From: Arcticibacter sp.
Lineage (GTDB): Bacteria > Bacteroidota > Bacteroidia > 2-12-FULL-35-15
Direction of reading: 5' to 3'
DNA length: 64,000 nucleotides
Assembly: GCA_021155045.1 (NCBI GenBank)
Contig: JAJNQB010000009.1
Span: forward strand, 94,625-158,624
The notes under the pieces were generated by a model. That model was not told where the DNA came from. It saw nothing but the letters and a program-made list of their open reading frames with translations, and searched no databases. The position numbers and the translations under genes were made by a program. This document shows, piece by piece, positions 41,690 to 50,797 of the stretch (position 1 is the stretch's first letter; every line of letters begins with the position of its first letter).

Positions 41690-43519
41690 TTACGCCAACT
41701 CCAATTGCATTCTGCTTAAACTTCGGTATAAGCCATTTTCAAGTAAGATAAGTTCTTCGTGGTTTCCAAATTCAACTACTTCACCTTTTTCTATAACCGC
41801 AATTTTATCTGCTTTGCGTATGGTTGATAAACGGTGTGCAATAATAATGGATGTTCGTCCAACCATTAGTTTATCCAATGCTTCTTGCACCAACCGTTCT
41901 GATTCAGAATCCAGTGAGCTTGTTGCTTCATCTAAAATTAAAATACTTGGATTTTTTAAAACAGCACGTGCAATAGCTATTCGTTGGCGTTGTCCACCAG
42001 AAAGTTGTATTCCTCTTTCACCAACAAGAGTTTCGAATTGCTGAGGAAAACTTTCTATAAAATTTAAAGCATTTGCTTTGCGAGCTGCTTCCACAATTTC
42101 TTCGATTGTTGCATTCGGTTTTCCGTAGGCAATATTTTCTTTTATACTTCCACCAAACAATAATACATCTTGTGGTACTATTGCCATGTTGTTTCTTAAT
42201 TCTGTTAGGCTATACTCTTTTGTACTTTTTCCATCAACAATTATTTCGCCACTTTGAGGTTCATAAAAACGCAGTACCAATGAAGCAATGGTAGATTTTC
42301 CTGCACCACTCGGTCCAACAAGAGCTATGGTTTCACCTTGATTAGCGGTAAAAGTAATGTTTTTTAATACTTGGAAATCTGGCCGTGTTTCGTAGAAAAA
42401 AGAAACATTTTTAAATTCGATTTTTCCATTTATTCGTTCTTGATGTTTTTGTTTTTCGAAATTAATGTCGATTGTTTCTGGTTTTCCATCAATAATATCT
42501 AAAACTCGTTCGGTAGCACCAATGGCACGCTGTATAGCAGCAAGTTGTTCGGCAATACCACCAATGGATGCAGCCACAAAAACGGTGTACATTAAAAATG
42601 AAACCATATCCGTTGCCGAAATAACATCATTAATAGTTAATTGAATTCCGTACCAAACAATAAAAATGATGGCTCCAAACAAACAAAAAATAATGAATGA
42701 GAAAAATGAACCTCTAGCAATACCACCTTTTATTGCAAGTTTCATGATGTCCACAATTTTTTGATTGTAACGTTTAATCTCATAACCTTCATTGGTAAAC
42801 GATTTTACATTGGTAATACCTTGTAAACTTTCACCCACAATAACATTTGAATCAGCAATATTATCTTGTACTTCTTTAGAAAGTTTACGAATGTAACGTG
42901 CAAAAAACAACGTAATAACTGCAATTACAGGAATGATAGCAAGCATTACAATTGACATTCGCCAACTCATGATACTAATGATAATGATTCCACCAATAAT
43001 TAAAATTAGTTGGCGTAAAAATTCAGCAATGTTGGTAGTAAATGTTTCCGAAATTTGAGTAATGTCGGTTGATATTCTTGAATTTAATTCAGCAACTTGG
43101 CGTTGCGAAAAAAATGTCATTGGCATTTGAATAAGTTTTTCATAAGCAGCTTTTCTTAGCGAAGCCAACATATTTTCTGTGAAATTTGTAAATGTCACAA
43201 CTCTAAAAAATGAAAAAACAGCTTGTATAGCAAATAATATTAAAAGATTTATCCCTGTATTGTTAGCAATATCAAGTAATTCTTGTTTATTCACGGTGCT
43301 TTTGGCAGAAACACCACTTCCAATTACACCAATTAAATTCCCCATTAATCGAGGGAAAATTAAGCCAATAGCAGCTGTTCCAGCCAAAAATACCATTCCT
43401 AAAGCAAAAATCCATTTATGTTTTCCAACATAATTGAATAGCCTAAAGGTTTTTTTTAAGCTTTTGGAATTTATTTTAGCTTTTGGTAAATCCTCAGTAT
43501 CTTTTAATTTTCGAGCCAT
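41690..43519 (-). CDS. ABC exporter with fused permease and ATPase
   Basis: 609 residues. Six membrane helices form the N-terminal permease half (type IV ABC exporter fold), followed by the ATPase with Walker A GPSGAGKS, signature LSGGQRQRIAIARA, Walker B SILILDEATSSLD and the switch His in IAHRLSTI. Half-transporters of this class work as dimers and export lipids or drugs; the cargo is not visible. It is divergent from bamD. Confidence 0.93.
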   Translation of the reverse strand: MARKLKDTEDLPKAKINSKSLKKTFRLFNYVGKHKWIFALGMVFLAGTAAIGLIFPRLMGNLIGVIGSGVSAKSTVNKQELLDIANNTGINLLILFAIQAVFSFFRVVTFTNFTENMLASLRKAAYEKLIQMPMTFFSQRQVAELNSRISTDITQISETFTTNIAEFLRQLILIIGGIIIISIMSWRMSIVMLAIIPVIAVITLFFARYIRKLSKEVQDNIADSNVIVGESLQGITNVKSFTNEGYEIKRYNQKIVDIMKLAIKGGIARGSFFSFIIFCLFGAIIFIVWYGIQLTINDVISATDMVSFLMYTVFVAASIGGIAEQLAAIQRAIGATERVLDIIDGKPETIDINFEKQKHQERINGKIEFKNVSFFYETRPDFQVLKNITFTANQGETIALVGPSGAGKSTIASLVLRFYEPQSGEIIVDGKSTKEYSLTELRNNMAIVPQDVLLFGGSIKENIAYGKPNATIEEIVEAARKANALNFIESFPQQFETLVGERGIQLSGGQRQRIAIARAVLKNPSILILDEATSSLDSESERLVQEALDKLMVGRTSIIIAHRLSTIRKADKIAVIEKGEVVEFGNHEELILLENGLYRSLSRMQLELA

Positions 43520-43606
43520 TTTTTTGATTTGCTTTATCGATTGGCAAAGGTACTAAAATATGTAAGTACATATAAAATAAAATAGTATCTTTGCCGTTCG
43601 AAAAAT

Positions 43607-44494
43607 ATGAAAATAGCATTGAAACATATTTCCTTTTTTCTGTTTGTTGTTTTAACAACACTTTATTCTTGCAATACTAATAAAGTGTACGATTCAACTG
43701 CAAAAGCGAATAAAAATAATAAGAAATTTAATTTTGCCATTGGTAAATTTAATAAGCTTGTTAAAAGTAGCGATATGGAAGCCAAATATGCTGCTGCAAT
43801 TAAATATTTTGAGAAAGAAAATTATGATAAAGCATTGATTCTACTTGAAGAGTTAATGACTGTTTACAGAGGAACGTCAAAAGCAGAAGAAATTCAGTAT
43901 TACTATGCTTATTGCCATTATAATATAGGCGATTATATAGTTGCAGGTTACCAATTTAGAACCTATGTAAGAATTTTTCCTCAAAGCAAACACGCTGAGG
44001 AATGTGCTTATTTGAATGCATATTGTTTCTACTTAAATTCACCAGAATATTCACTGGATCAAATTGATACCAGATTGGCAATCAGAGAGTTTCAGAAGTT
44101 TGTTAATCAATACCCTAAAAGCGAAAGGATTCCAGAATGCAATAAAATTTTGGATGTTATGCGCGCTAAATTAGAACGTAAATCGTATGAAAACGCTATG
44201 CTTTATTACAATATGAACGATTACAGAGCTGCAATTGTTGCTTTAAGCAATCATATCAAGGATTTTGCAGATACAAAACGTATGGAAGAGATTAATTATA
44301 CCATCATTAAATCTCATTATTTATTGGCTTTGAATAGTATAGATTCAAAAAAAGCGGAAAGATTTAGTGCTGCTATCAATTCTTATGCTAAATTTGCAGA
44401 AAGTTTTCCTAAGAGTACTTATTTGAAACTTGCTGAAAGCATTTCGATTAGCGCTCAAAAACAATTAGAAAAATTAAATAAAACAACAATATAA
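43607..44494 (+). CDS. bamD: Outer membrane protein assembly factor BamD
   Basis: 295 residues. Lipoprotein signal with lipobox YSC (VVLTTLYSCNTNKVYD), then TPR pairs as in BamD: YFEKENYDKALILLEELMTVYRGT, YAYCHYNIGDYIVAGYQFRTYVRIFPQSKHAEECAYL. It is the essential periplasmic lipoprotein of the BAM complex that inserts outer membrane proteins. It precedes the omega subunit gene by two bases, a standard Bacteroidota order. Confidence 0.93.
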   Translation: MKIALKHISFFLFVVLTTLYSCNTNKVYDSTAKANKNNKKFNFAIGKFNKLVKSSDMEAKYAAAIKYFEKENYDKALILLEELMTVYRGTSKAEEIQYYYAYCHYNIGDYIVAGYQFRTYVRIFPQSKHAEECAYLNAYCFYLNSPEYSLDQIDTRLAIREFQKFVNQYPKSERIPECNKILDVMRAKLERKSYENAMLYYNMNDYRAAIVALSNHIKDFADTKRMEEINYTIIKSHYLLALNSIDSKKAERFSAAINSYAKFAESFPKSTYLKLAESISISAQKQLEKLNKTTI

Positions 44495-44496
44495 AA

Positions 44497-44826
44497 ATGG
44501 ATTACAAAAAAACAAACGCAGACTTAACCACAACAACTCGTGATTTAAGAGATTTGGATAGCAAAACTGGTAATTTATACGAAAGTGTTGCAATTGTTGC
44601 AAAACGTGCAAACCAAATTAGTGCAGAAATGAAAGAAGAGTTAACAAACAAGTTGGCTGAATTTGCTTCTCATTCCGATAATTTAGAAGAGATTTTTGAA
44701 AATCGTGAACAAATTGAGATTTCTAAATATTACGAGCGTTTACCAAAACCAAGCTTAATTGCTATCAATGAGTTTATGGAAGATAAAATTTATCACCGTA
44801 ATCCTCAAGTTGAAGGTCAAAAATAA
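44497..44826 (+). CDS. rpoZ: RNA polymerase omega subunit (Rpb6-like)
   Basis: 109 residues. The core LDSKTGNLYESVAIVAKRANQIS is the omega/Rpb6 signature; the longer form with a C-terminal acidic part is usual in this phylum. It helps assemble RNA polymerase. Between bamD and coaBC, as in related genomes. Confidence 0.88.
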   Translation: MDYKKTNADLTTTTRDLRDLDSKTGNLYESVAIVAKRANQISAEMKEELTNKLAEFASHSDNLEEIFENREQIEISKYYERLPKPSLIAINEFMEDKIYHRNPQVEGQK

Positions 44827-44851
44827 AAAAAACGAATAATCATATAAAAAG

Positions 44852-44921
44852 TTGGCAGTTAGGCAATTTTACAGTTAGCGATTTTGCTACTGCAAATTGA
44901 AAGCTGCCAATTTTTATTTTT
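44852..44921 (+). terminator. Long imperfect hairpin between rpoZ and coaBC
   Basis: TTGGCAG (44852-44858) pairs with CTGCCAA (44904-44910), CAATTT with AAATTG inside, followed by TTTTTATTTTTAT. It may terminate part of the transcription from bamD-rpoZ before coaBC, or serve as an attenuator. Confidence 0.5.
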
Positions 44922-44926
44922 ATAAA

Positions 44927-46123
44927 ATGCTTAAAGGCAAAAAAATATTATTAGGAATTACGGGAAGTATTGCTGCTTATAAGTCTGCTATGCTTATTCG
45001 TTTGCTAATAAAGCAAGGTGCAGAAGTTAAAGTTATAATGACTAAGTCGGCAACCGATTTTATTACTCCTTTAACATTAGCTACACTTTCTAAAAATCCA
45101 GTTTTAATAGATTTTCAAAAAAATGAAAATGGAGAATGGAACAACCATGTTGAGCTAGGATTATGGGCTGATGCATTTATTATTGCACCGGCTTCTGCTA
45201 ATACCATTGCTAAAATGGCAAATGGGAATTGCGATAACTTATTGTTAGCCTGTTATTTATCTGCTCGTTGTAAAGTATATTTTGCTCCTGCAATGGATTT
45301 GGATATGTATAAGCATCCATCAACACTTGATAATTTAAAACGATTAAAATCTTTCGCTAGTATCATTATAAACCCTGGTAATGGTGAATTAGCAAGCGGT
45401 TTGTTTGGTGAAGGAAGAATGGCTGAGCCAGAAGAAATAGTTAATTGTATTGAAAAAGACTTTTCTAAAAACTTACCACTGTCAAAAAAAAAAGTTTTAA
45501 TAACGGCAGGTCCAACGTATGAAGCAATTGACCCTGTTCGTTTTATAGGAAATCATTCCAGCGGAAAAATGGGTTTTGCTTTGGCAGAAGAATTTGCTAA
45601 ACAAGGAGCAGAAGTAATTTTAATTTGCGGACCAAACAACCTTATTACTCAATCTTCGTCAATAAGAAGAATTGATATTGTTTCGGCAGAAGAGCTTTAT
45701 AAACAATCAATATCAGTATTTAAAAACGTAGATATTGCAGTACTTTCGGCTGCCGTTGCAGATTTTAAACCAGCTACCGTTGCAAAAAACAAAATAAAAA
45801 AATCAAACGAATCTAAAAATATTGATTTAATACCTACAATTGATACATTGGCAAGCTTAGGAAAATTGAAAAAGAAAAATCAATTGCTAATAGGCTTTGC
45901 TTTGGAAACAAACAATGAATTAGAAAATGCAAAATCAAAAATCAAAAATAAAAATTTAGATATGATTGTTCTTAATTCTATGAATGATAAAGGAGCAGGA
46001 TTTAAAGGAGATACAAACAAAATATCAATTATTGACAAGAACAATAAAATAAATAGATTTGAGTTGAAAAGCAAGCTGGAAGTGGCAAAAGATATTGTAT
46101 CAAAAATTATTGAAAAACTATAA
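44927..46123 (+). CDS. coaBC: Phosphopantothenoylcysteine decarboxylase / phosphopantothenate-cysteine ligase
   Basis: From ATG 44927 (MLKGKKILLGITGSIAAYKS) about 398 residues. The N-terminal CoaC flavoprotein half has IAPASANTIAKMANG and FAPAMDLDMY, with the catalytic His/Asn region; the C-terminal CoaB half starts KKVLITAGPTYEAIDPVRFIGNHSSGKMG. It makes 4'-phosphopantetheine in coenzyme A synthesis. The ATG 30 bases upstream lies within the preceding hairpin and is unlikely. The next gene starts at the stop (TAATG). Confidence 0.95.
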   Translation: MLKGKKILLGITGSIAAYKSAMLIRLLIKQGAEVKVIMTKSATDFITPLTLATLSKNPVLIDFQKNENGEWNNHVELGLWADAFIIAPASANTIAKMANGNCDNLLLACYLSARCKVYFAPAMDLDMYKHPSTLDNLKRLKSFASIIINPGNGELASGLFGEGRMAEPEEIVNCIEKDFSKNLPLSKKKVLITAGPTYEAIDPVRFIGNHSSGKMGFALAEEFAKQGAEVILICGPNNLITQSSSIRRIDIVSAEELYKQSISVFKNVDIAVLSAAVADFKPATVAKNKIKKSNESKNIDLIPTIDTLASLGKLKKKNQLLIGFALETNNELENAKSKIKNKNLDMIVLNSMNDKGAGFKGDTNKISIIDKNNKINRFELKSKLEVAKDIVSKIIEKL

Positions 46124-47028
46124 TGTTAAAAAGAATTTCATTTTTTATTTTTATTTTATTTGGTTCAAAAACGGTTGTTTTTGCACAAGAGTTAAATTGT
46201 AAGGTTCAGGTTTTGTCTCAACAAATTCAAGGGACAGATAAACGAGTTTTTGAAACACTTCAAACTGCTTTATTCGAATTTATGAATAATAGAAAATGGA
46301 CGCCAGACAATTTTAAAAATGAAGAACGAATTGATTGCAGTGTTTTGATAAATATTACAGAACGACCATCAACAGAGGAATTTAAAGCTACAATTCAGGT
46401 GCAATCCAGAAGACCAATATTCAAAACATCATACAATTCAACCGTTTTAAATTTTAATGATCAAGATTTTCAATTCAAATATTTAGAAAATCAACCTTTA
46501 GATTTTCAAGACAATTTATTTGTTTCAAATTTAACATCCGTAATGGCTTTCTATGCTTATACAATTGTTGGAATGGATTACGATACATATTCTTTAAATG
46601 GCGGAACGCCTTATTTGCAAAAAGCCTTGCAGATTGTAAACAATGCACAAAGTACTCCAGAGCCAGGTTGGAGAGCTTTTGAAAGCAATAGAAATCGTTA
46701 TTGGTTAATTAATAACATGTTGGATGCGCCATTTATAAACATAAGAACATGTCTATATAACTATCATTTAAAAGGCTTAGATATAATGTCAGATAACAAA
46801 GATGGAGGACGTGCTATTATCTTAGAATCACTTTTAACATTAAAAAGCGTACACCAAACTCGCCCTTTGTCATTCAGTATGCAGCTTTTTTTCAATGCAA
46901 AAGCGGATGAAATCATCAATATTTTTAAAGGTGCTTACCCTGATGAAAAATCCAAGCTCATTACTCTATTAAACGATATTGACCCTACCAATAGTAATAA
47001 GTATCAGAAAATAATGGCTACCAACTAG
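46123..47028 (+). CDS. DUF4835 family exported protein
   Basis: 301 residues with a signal peptide (ISFFIFILFGSKTVVFAQ). The sequence ELNCKVQVLSQQIQGTDKRVFETLQTALFEF and FMNNRKWT, and YTIVGMDYDTYSLNGGTPY, are recognisable as DUF4835, always found near coaBC and recN in Bacteroidota. Function unknown; an envelope role is likely from export. Confidence 0.85.
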   Translation: MLKRISFFIFILFGSKTVVFAQELNCKVQVLSQQIQGTDKRVFETLQTALFEFMNNRKWTPDNFKNEERIDCSVLINITERPSTEEFKATIQVQSRRPIFKTSYNSTVLNFNDQDFQFKYLENQPLDFQDNLFVSNLTSVMAFYAYTIVGMDYDTYSLNGGTPYLQKALQIVNNAQSTPEPGWRAFESNRNRYWLINNMLDAPFINIRTCLYNYHLKGLDIMSDNKDGGRAIILESLLTLKSVHQTRPLSFSMQLFFNAKADEIINIFKGAYPDEKSKLITLLNDIDPTNSNKYQKIMATN

Positions 47029-47108
47029 TTGTTCTGCTTTTAAGTTGTTAATTTCTTTTCGATTTTTTTCTAAAAAACAGCATTTTAAAATTTTAATTTA
47101 GCATCATT

Positions 47109-48764
47109 ATGTTAAAGCACTTATCTGTACAAAATTATGCTCTAATTGATAAGCTAGAAGTAGATTTTACCGAAGGTTTAACTATTATTACAGGAGAAAC
47201 AGGTGCAGGAAAATCTATATTGCTAGGAGCACTTGGATTAATTGCTGGTACACGTGCCGATTCTCAAGCATTGCAAGATAAATCTAAAAAATGCATAATT
47301 GAAGCTATATTTAAAATCAAGGATTATTCACTAAAAGATTTTTTTAATGAGAATGAATTGGATTATGAAGAGTTGACTTCAATACGAAGAGAAATAAACC
47401 CAGAAGGGAAATCACGTGCTTTCATCAATGATACTCCCGTTACTTTAAATCAATTAAAGGAATTGGGAGAACGCTTAATCGATATTCATTCACAACACCA
47501 AACTCTTTCTTTAAACGGAACAGATTTTCAGTTGTCTGTGGTTGATGCTTTTGCAAAGCATGATGATTTATTGAACGAATATCAAATTGAATTTAAACAA
47601 TATAAACAGTTAGAAAAACAACTGAATGGTTTGCTTGAAAGAGAAGCACAAGCCAAGAAAGATTTAGATTATTATCAATTTCAATTTAATGAATTAGAAG
47701 ATGCTCATTTAAAACCGAATGAACAAGTTGAGATGGAGCAGGAGCTAGAGACGTTAAACAACGCAGAAGAAATAAAAGTAAATCTTTCAAAAGCTGTATT
47801 TAGTTTGTCGGGAGGAGAACAAAATTTACTTTCATCATTGAATGAGATTAAACTATTGCTCGCATCTATGAGCAAATTTAAAAATGAAATTGCTGAATTT
47901 AGCGATAGATTAAATAGTTCGTTCATTGAGTTAAAAGATATTTCAAATGAACTAGAAGCTCTTGAACAAGATATTGTTTATGATGCCAAACGGATTGAAT
48001 TGTTAAATGGAAAGCTAGATGAAATCTATCGTTTACAGCAAAAACATCAAGTAAAAACAATAGAAGAATTAATTGCAATTAAAGATGAATTAAGTAACAA
48101 ACTACTTGATTTTGGTTCATTAGAAGTTGAAATAGAAAAAGTAAAAAAAGAGCTTGATAAAATTAATAAGTTGCTTGTTTCAAAATCTAAATCGATTTCA
48201 GAAAACAGAAAAAAAGTAATTCCTAAAATTGAAAAAGAAATTGCGAATTTATTAGCAAGTTTGTCTATGCCAAACGCACAATTAAAAATAAATCAAACAA
48301 CTACTTCAGAATTTACAAGTACAGGTATTGACAAAATTAATTTTATGTTTTCGGCTAATAAAGGCAGTGATTTTAAAGAGTTAAATAAAGTAGCATCTGG
48401 TGGCGAATTGTCACGTTTGATGTTGAGCATAAAATCATTGATAGCGCAATTAACAGCTTTGCCTACCATAATATTTGATGAAATTGATACAGGAGTTTCA
48501 GGTGATGTTGCTGATAAAGTAGGAACAATTATGAGTGGTATGTCATCTAAAATGCAAGTGATTACTATTACTCATTTGCCACAAATTGCAAGCAAAGGAA
48601 AATCACATTTGTTTGTTTATAAAGAAGACAAATCCAATAAAACGTATAGTAATATCAAAAAATTAAATGCAGACGAAAGGATTCAGGAAATAGCAAAAAT
48701 GCTGAGTACAGGCAATCCAACGGCTGCTGCAATCAGTAATGCTAAGGAGTTGCTCAAAAATTAA
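47109..48764 (+). CDS. recN: DNA repair protein RecN
   Basis: 551 residues. SMC-like ATPase: Walker A ITGETGAGKSILLGALGL at the N-terminus, long coiled coil in the middle (about 170-370), and the C-terminal SGGELSRLMLSIKSL, IIFDEIDTGVSGDVA and VITITHLPQIA. It gathers DNA ends during double-strand break repair. Confidence 0.95.
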   Translation: MLKHLSVQNYALIDKLEVDFTEGLTIITGETGAGKSILLGALGLIAGTRADSQALQDKSKKCIIEAIFKIKDYSLKDFFNENELDYEELTSIRREINPEGKSRAFINDTPVTLNQLKELGERLIDIHSQHQTLSLNGTDFQLSVVDAFAKHDDLLNEYQIEFKQYKQLEKQLNGLLEREAQAKKDLDYYQFQFNELEDAHLKPNEQVEMEQELETLNNAEEIKVNLSKAVFSLSGGEQNLLSSLNEIKLLLASMSKFKNEIAEFSDRLNSSFIELKDISNELEALEQDIVYDAKRIELLNGKLDEIYRLQQKHQVKTIEELIAIKDELSNKLLDFGSLEVEIEKVKKELDKINKLLVSKSKSISENRKKVIPKIEKEIANLLASLSMPNAQLKINQTTTSEFTSTGIDKINFMFSANKGSDFKELNKVASGGELSRLMLSIKSLIAQLTALPTIIFDEIDTGVSGDVADKVGTIMSGMSSKMQVITITHLPQIASKGKSHLFVYKEDKSNKTYSNIKKLNADERIQEIAKMLSTGNPTAAAISNAKELLKN

Positions 48765-48822
48765 ACTTATTGTTATATTTGTCGAAAGATAAATTGATAA
48801 TTTTAAATATAATCTCAAAAAT

Positions 48823-49638
48823 ATGTCATACAATTTATTAAAAGGTAAAAGAGGAATTATTACAGGAGCATTAGATGAAAATTCTATTGCATGGAAAGTA
48901 GCTGAAAAAGCACATGAACAAGGAGCTACATTTGTTTTAACAAATGCTCCAATTGCAATGCGAATGGGAGAAATAAAAAAATTGGCAGAAAAAACCAACT
49001 CTCAAATTATTCCTGCTGATGCTACCAATGTTGATGAATTAACAACATTATTTACTCAATCCCAAGAAGTGTTGGGCGGTAAAATAGATTTTGTGTTACA
49101 TTCTATTGGAATGAGTGTGAATATTCGTAAAAATATTCCCTACACAGAGTCCAACTATGAATATTTTATGAAAGGAATTGATGTTTCTGCAATGTCGTTT
49201 CATAAAATGTTGGCGGTAGCAAAAAAATTAGATGCAATAAATGAATGGGGAAGTGTGGTAGCATTAACGTATATGGCAGCACAACGTACATATCCTTTTT
49301 ATACGGATATGGCAGACATAAAAGCAATGTTAGAATCAATTGCCCGTAGCTTTGGTTATCATTACGGTTTAGAGAAAAAAGTGCGTATAAATACTGTTTC
49401 TCAATCACCAACTAAAACCACTGCAGGGACAGGGATTAAAGGGTTTGGTGATTTTTACGATTATGCTAATTCAATTGCTCCATTAGGAAATGCAACAGCA
49501 GAAGATTGTGCTAATTATTGTATTACTTTGTTTTCTGATTTAACACGTATGGTTACTATGCAAAATCTTTTCCACGATGGAGGATATTCTACTACAGGCG
49601 TGAGTATGGATGTAATGACTAAATTAGGAATACAATAA
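48823..49638 (+). CDS. fabI: Enoyl-[acyl-carrier-protein] reductase [NADH]
   Basis: 271 residues. The short-chain dehydrogenase fold with the FabI-specific nucleotide region GKRGIITGALDENSIAWKVA and the catalytic Y-x6-K in FYTDMADIKAMLES. It performs the last reduction in fatty acid elongation. Alone between recN and a convergent transporter gene, closed by a terminator. Confidence 0.95.
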   Translation: MSYNLLKGKRGIITGALDENSIAWKVAEKAHEQGATFVLTNAPIAMRMGEIKKLAEKTNSQIIPADATNVDELTTLFTQSQEVLGGKIDFVLHSIGMSVNIRKNIPYTESNYEYFMKGIDVSAMSFHKMLAVAKKLDAINEWGSVVALTYMAAQRTYPFYTDMADIKAMLESIARSFGYHYGLEKKVRINTVSQSPTKTTAGTGIKGFGDFYDYANSIAPLGNATAEDCANYCITLFSDLTRMVTMQNLFHDGGYSTTGVSMDVMTKLGIQ

Positions 49639-49660
49639 TTTTTTAAAGAATATAATTTAA

Positions 49661-49696
49661 ACTAAAAAAGGAATCTGAAAAGGTTCCTTTTTTAGT
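49661..49696. terminator. Bidirectional terminator
   Basis: ACTAAAAAAGGAA (49661-49673) and TTCCTTTTTTAGT (49684-49696) form a perfect 13 bp stem with its own A and T runs, between fabI and the convergent transporter gene, overlapping the latter's stop. Confidence 0.85.
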
Positions 49697-50489
49697 TTGA
49701 CACAAATATATCATACGCATATCGTATAATCATAATAGATACGATAACCAAAAATATTATTCTAACAAAACCATTTCCTTTTTTTAATGCTAATCTGCTG
49801 CCTATAACATTTCCAAAAATATTGCAAACGGACATTAGTATTGCAATTTCCAACAAATAATTTCCTTGTTTTATAAATACAATTAAAGCTGAAATATTTG
49901 TCATGCAATTAATAATTTTTGAATACGCTGATGCTGCTATGAATTCAAACCCTAAAATTACTACAAACCCTAGTACAAAAAAACTTCCTGTTCCTGGTCC
50001 CATAAAACCATCGTAAAAGCCAACAATAAAGCCAATTAAAGAACCAAATAACATTTGTTTTTTGGGAGTTAATGTTTTTGTTTGAACAGATCCTAAATCT
50101 TTTTTTATAAAAGTGTAAATAGCGATAAGTGCCAGAATGACTAATATGATAGGTTTTAATGTATTTACATTTATAATACTTACAGCTTTTGCACCAAGGT
50201 AAGAAGCAACAAAAGCAAAAAAGGAAACAATAAATAAAAGTTTGAAATCAAATTTTATTCTTTTTGAATAATTGTATGCCGCAACAGTTGTTCCTGAAAG
50301 TGCTGCAATTTTATTGGTGCCAAATAATGTTGGCAAGCTGGTGTTAGGTAAATTTATAAGTAATGCTGGTAATTGTATTAAGCCACCGCCACCAACTACA
50401 GCATCAATAAAACCAGCAATAAATGATAAAACAATAAATGCAAGTATAGTTAAGATGGAATATTCTGAAAAGATGGCAAGATGATTCAT
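49692..50489 (-). CDS. TSUP-family membrane transporter (TauE/SafE type)
   Basis: From ATG 50489 (MNHLAIFSEYSILTILAFIV) about 265 residues with around eight membrane helices. Family features: AGFIDAVVGGGGLIQLPAL near the start and GFIVGFYDGFMGPGTGSFFVLGFV in the middle, a repeated half. Such proteins move sulfite, sulfonates or organic acids out of or into the cell; the substrate is not visible. A TTG at 50498 is the alternative start. Confidence 0.88.
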   Translation of the reverse strand: MNHLAIFSEYSILTILAFIVLSFIAGFIDAVVGGGGLIQLPALLINLPNTSLPTLFGTNKIAALSGTTVAAYNYSKRIKFDFKLLFIVSFFAFVASYLGAKAVSIINVNTLKPIILVILALIAIYTFIKKDLGSVQTKTLTPKKQMLFGSLIGFIVGFYDGFMGPGTGSFFVLGFVVILGFEFIAASAYSKIINCMTNISALIVFIKQGNYLLEIAILMSVCNIFGNVIGSRLALKKGNGFVRIIFLVIVSIMIIRYAYDIFVSN

Positions 50490-50605
50490 TGCTTTCAAAA
50501 ATAGACTTTTTTATCGTAGTTAAAAGATATTAATTGAAATATGAATATGTTTTTTGTTTTGAACTAGCAATAAAATCAATAGTCTTAAAATATTTTAAAA
50601 TAATT

Positions 50606-50637
50606 TTGCTTTTTAATTTTATTAGTGCATATATTTG
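50606..50637 (+). promoter_or_regulatory. Promoter of the trp operon
   Basis: TTG at 50606-50608 and TATATTTG at 50630-50637, 21 bases apart, match the Bacteroidota promoter pattern. Transcription would start near 50643, a dozen bases before the leader peptide. Confidence 0.65.
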
Positions 50638-50654
50638 CATCACAAAATAATGAA

Positions 50655-50714
50655 ATGAAAAACAGTTTATTAAATAATTTTTGGTGGTGGTCGTCTTTAA
50701 AGAGAACGGCATAA
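50655..50714 (+). CDS. trpL: trp operon leader peptide
   Basis: ATG at 50655 encodes 19 residues, MKNSLLNNFWWWSSLKRTA, with three consecutive Trp codons (50682-50690). It is followed by mutually exclusive RNA structures and trpE, the layout of a translational attenuator. Slow ribosomes at the Trp codons when charged tRNA-Trp is scarce should leave 50703-50709 free. Confidence 0.85.
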   Translation: MKNSLLNNFWWWSSLKRTA

Positions 50715-50778
50715 CTATTATTATTTAATACTTAAACACATATATAACGCCCGTTCTAAAACGAACGGGCGTTTTTTT
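50703..50778 (+). promoter_or_regulatory. trp attenuator (antiterminator and terminator)
   Basis: Terminator: CGCCCGTTC (50748-50756) pairs with GAACGGGCG (50763-50771) and is followed by seven T. Antiterminator: AGAACGG (50703-50709), inside the end of the leader frame, can instead pair with CCGTTCT (50751-50757). A ribosome reaching the leader stop covers 50703-50709 and lets the terminator form; a ribosome stalled at the Trp codons leaves it free to block the terminator. Together these give Trp-dependent control of trpE and the genes behind it. Confidence 0.85.
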
Positions 50779-50797
50779 ATACCCAAAATTTTAAAAA

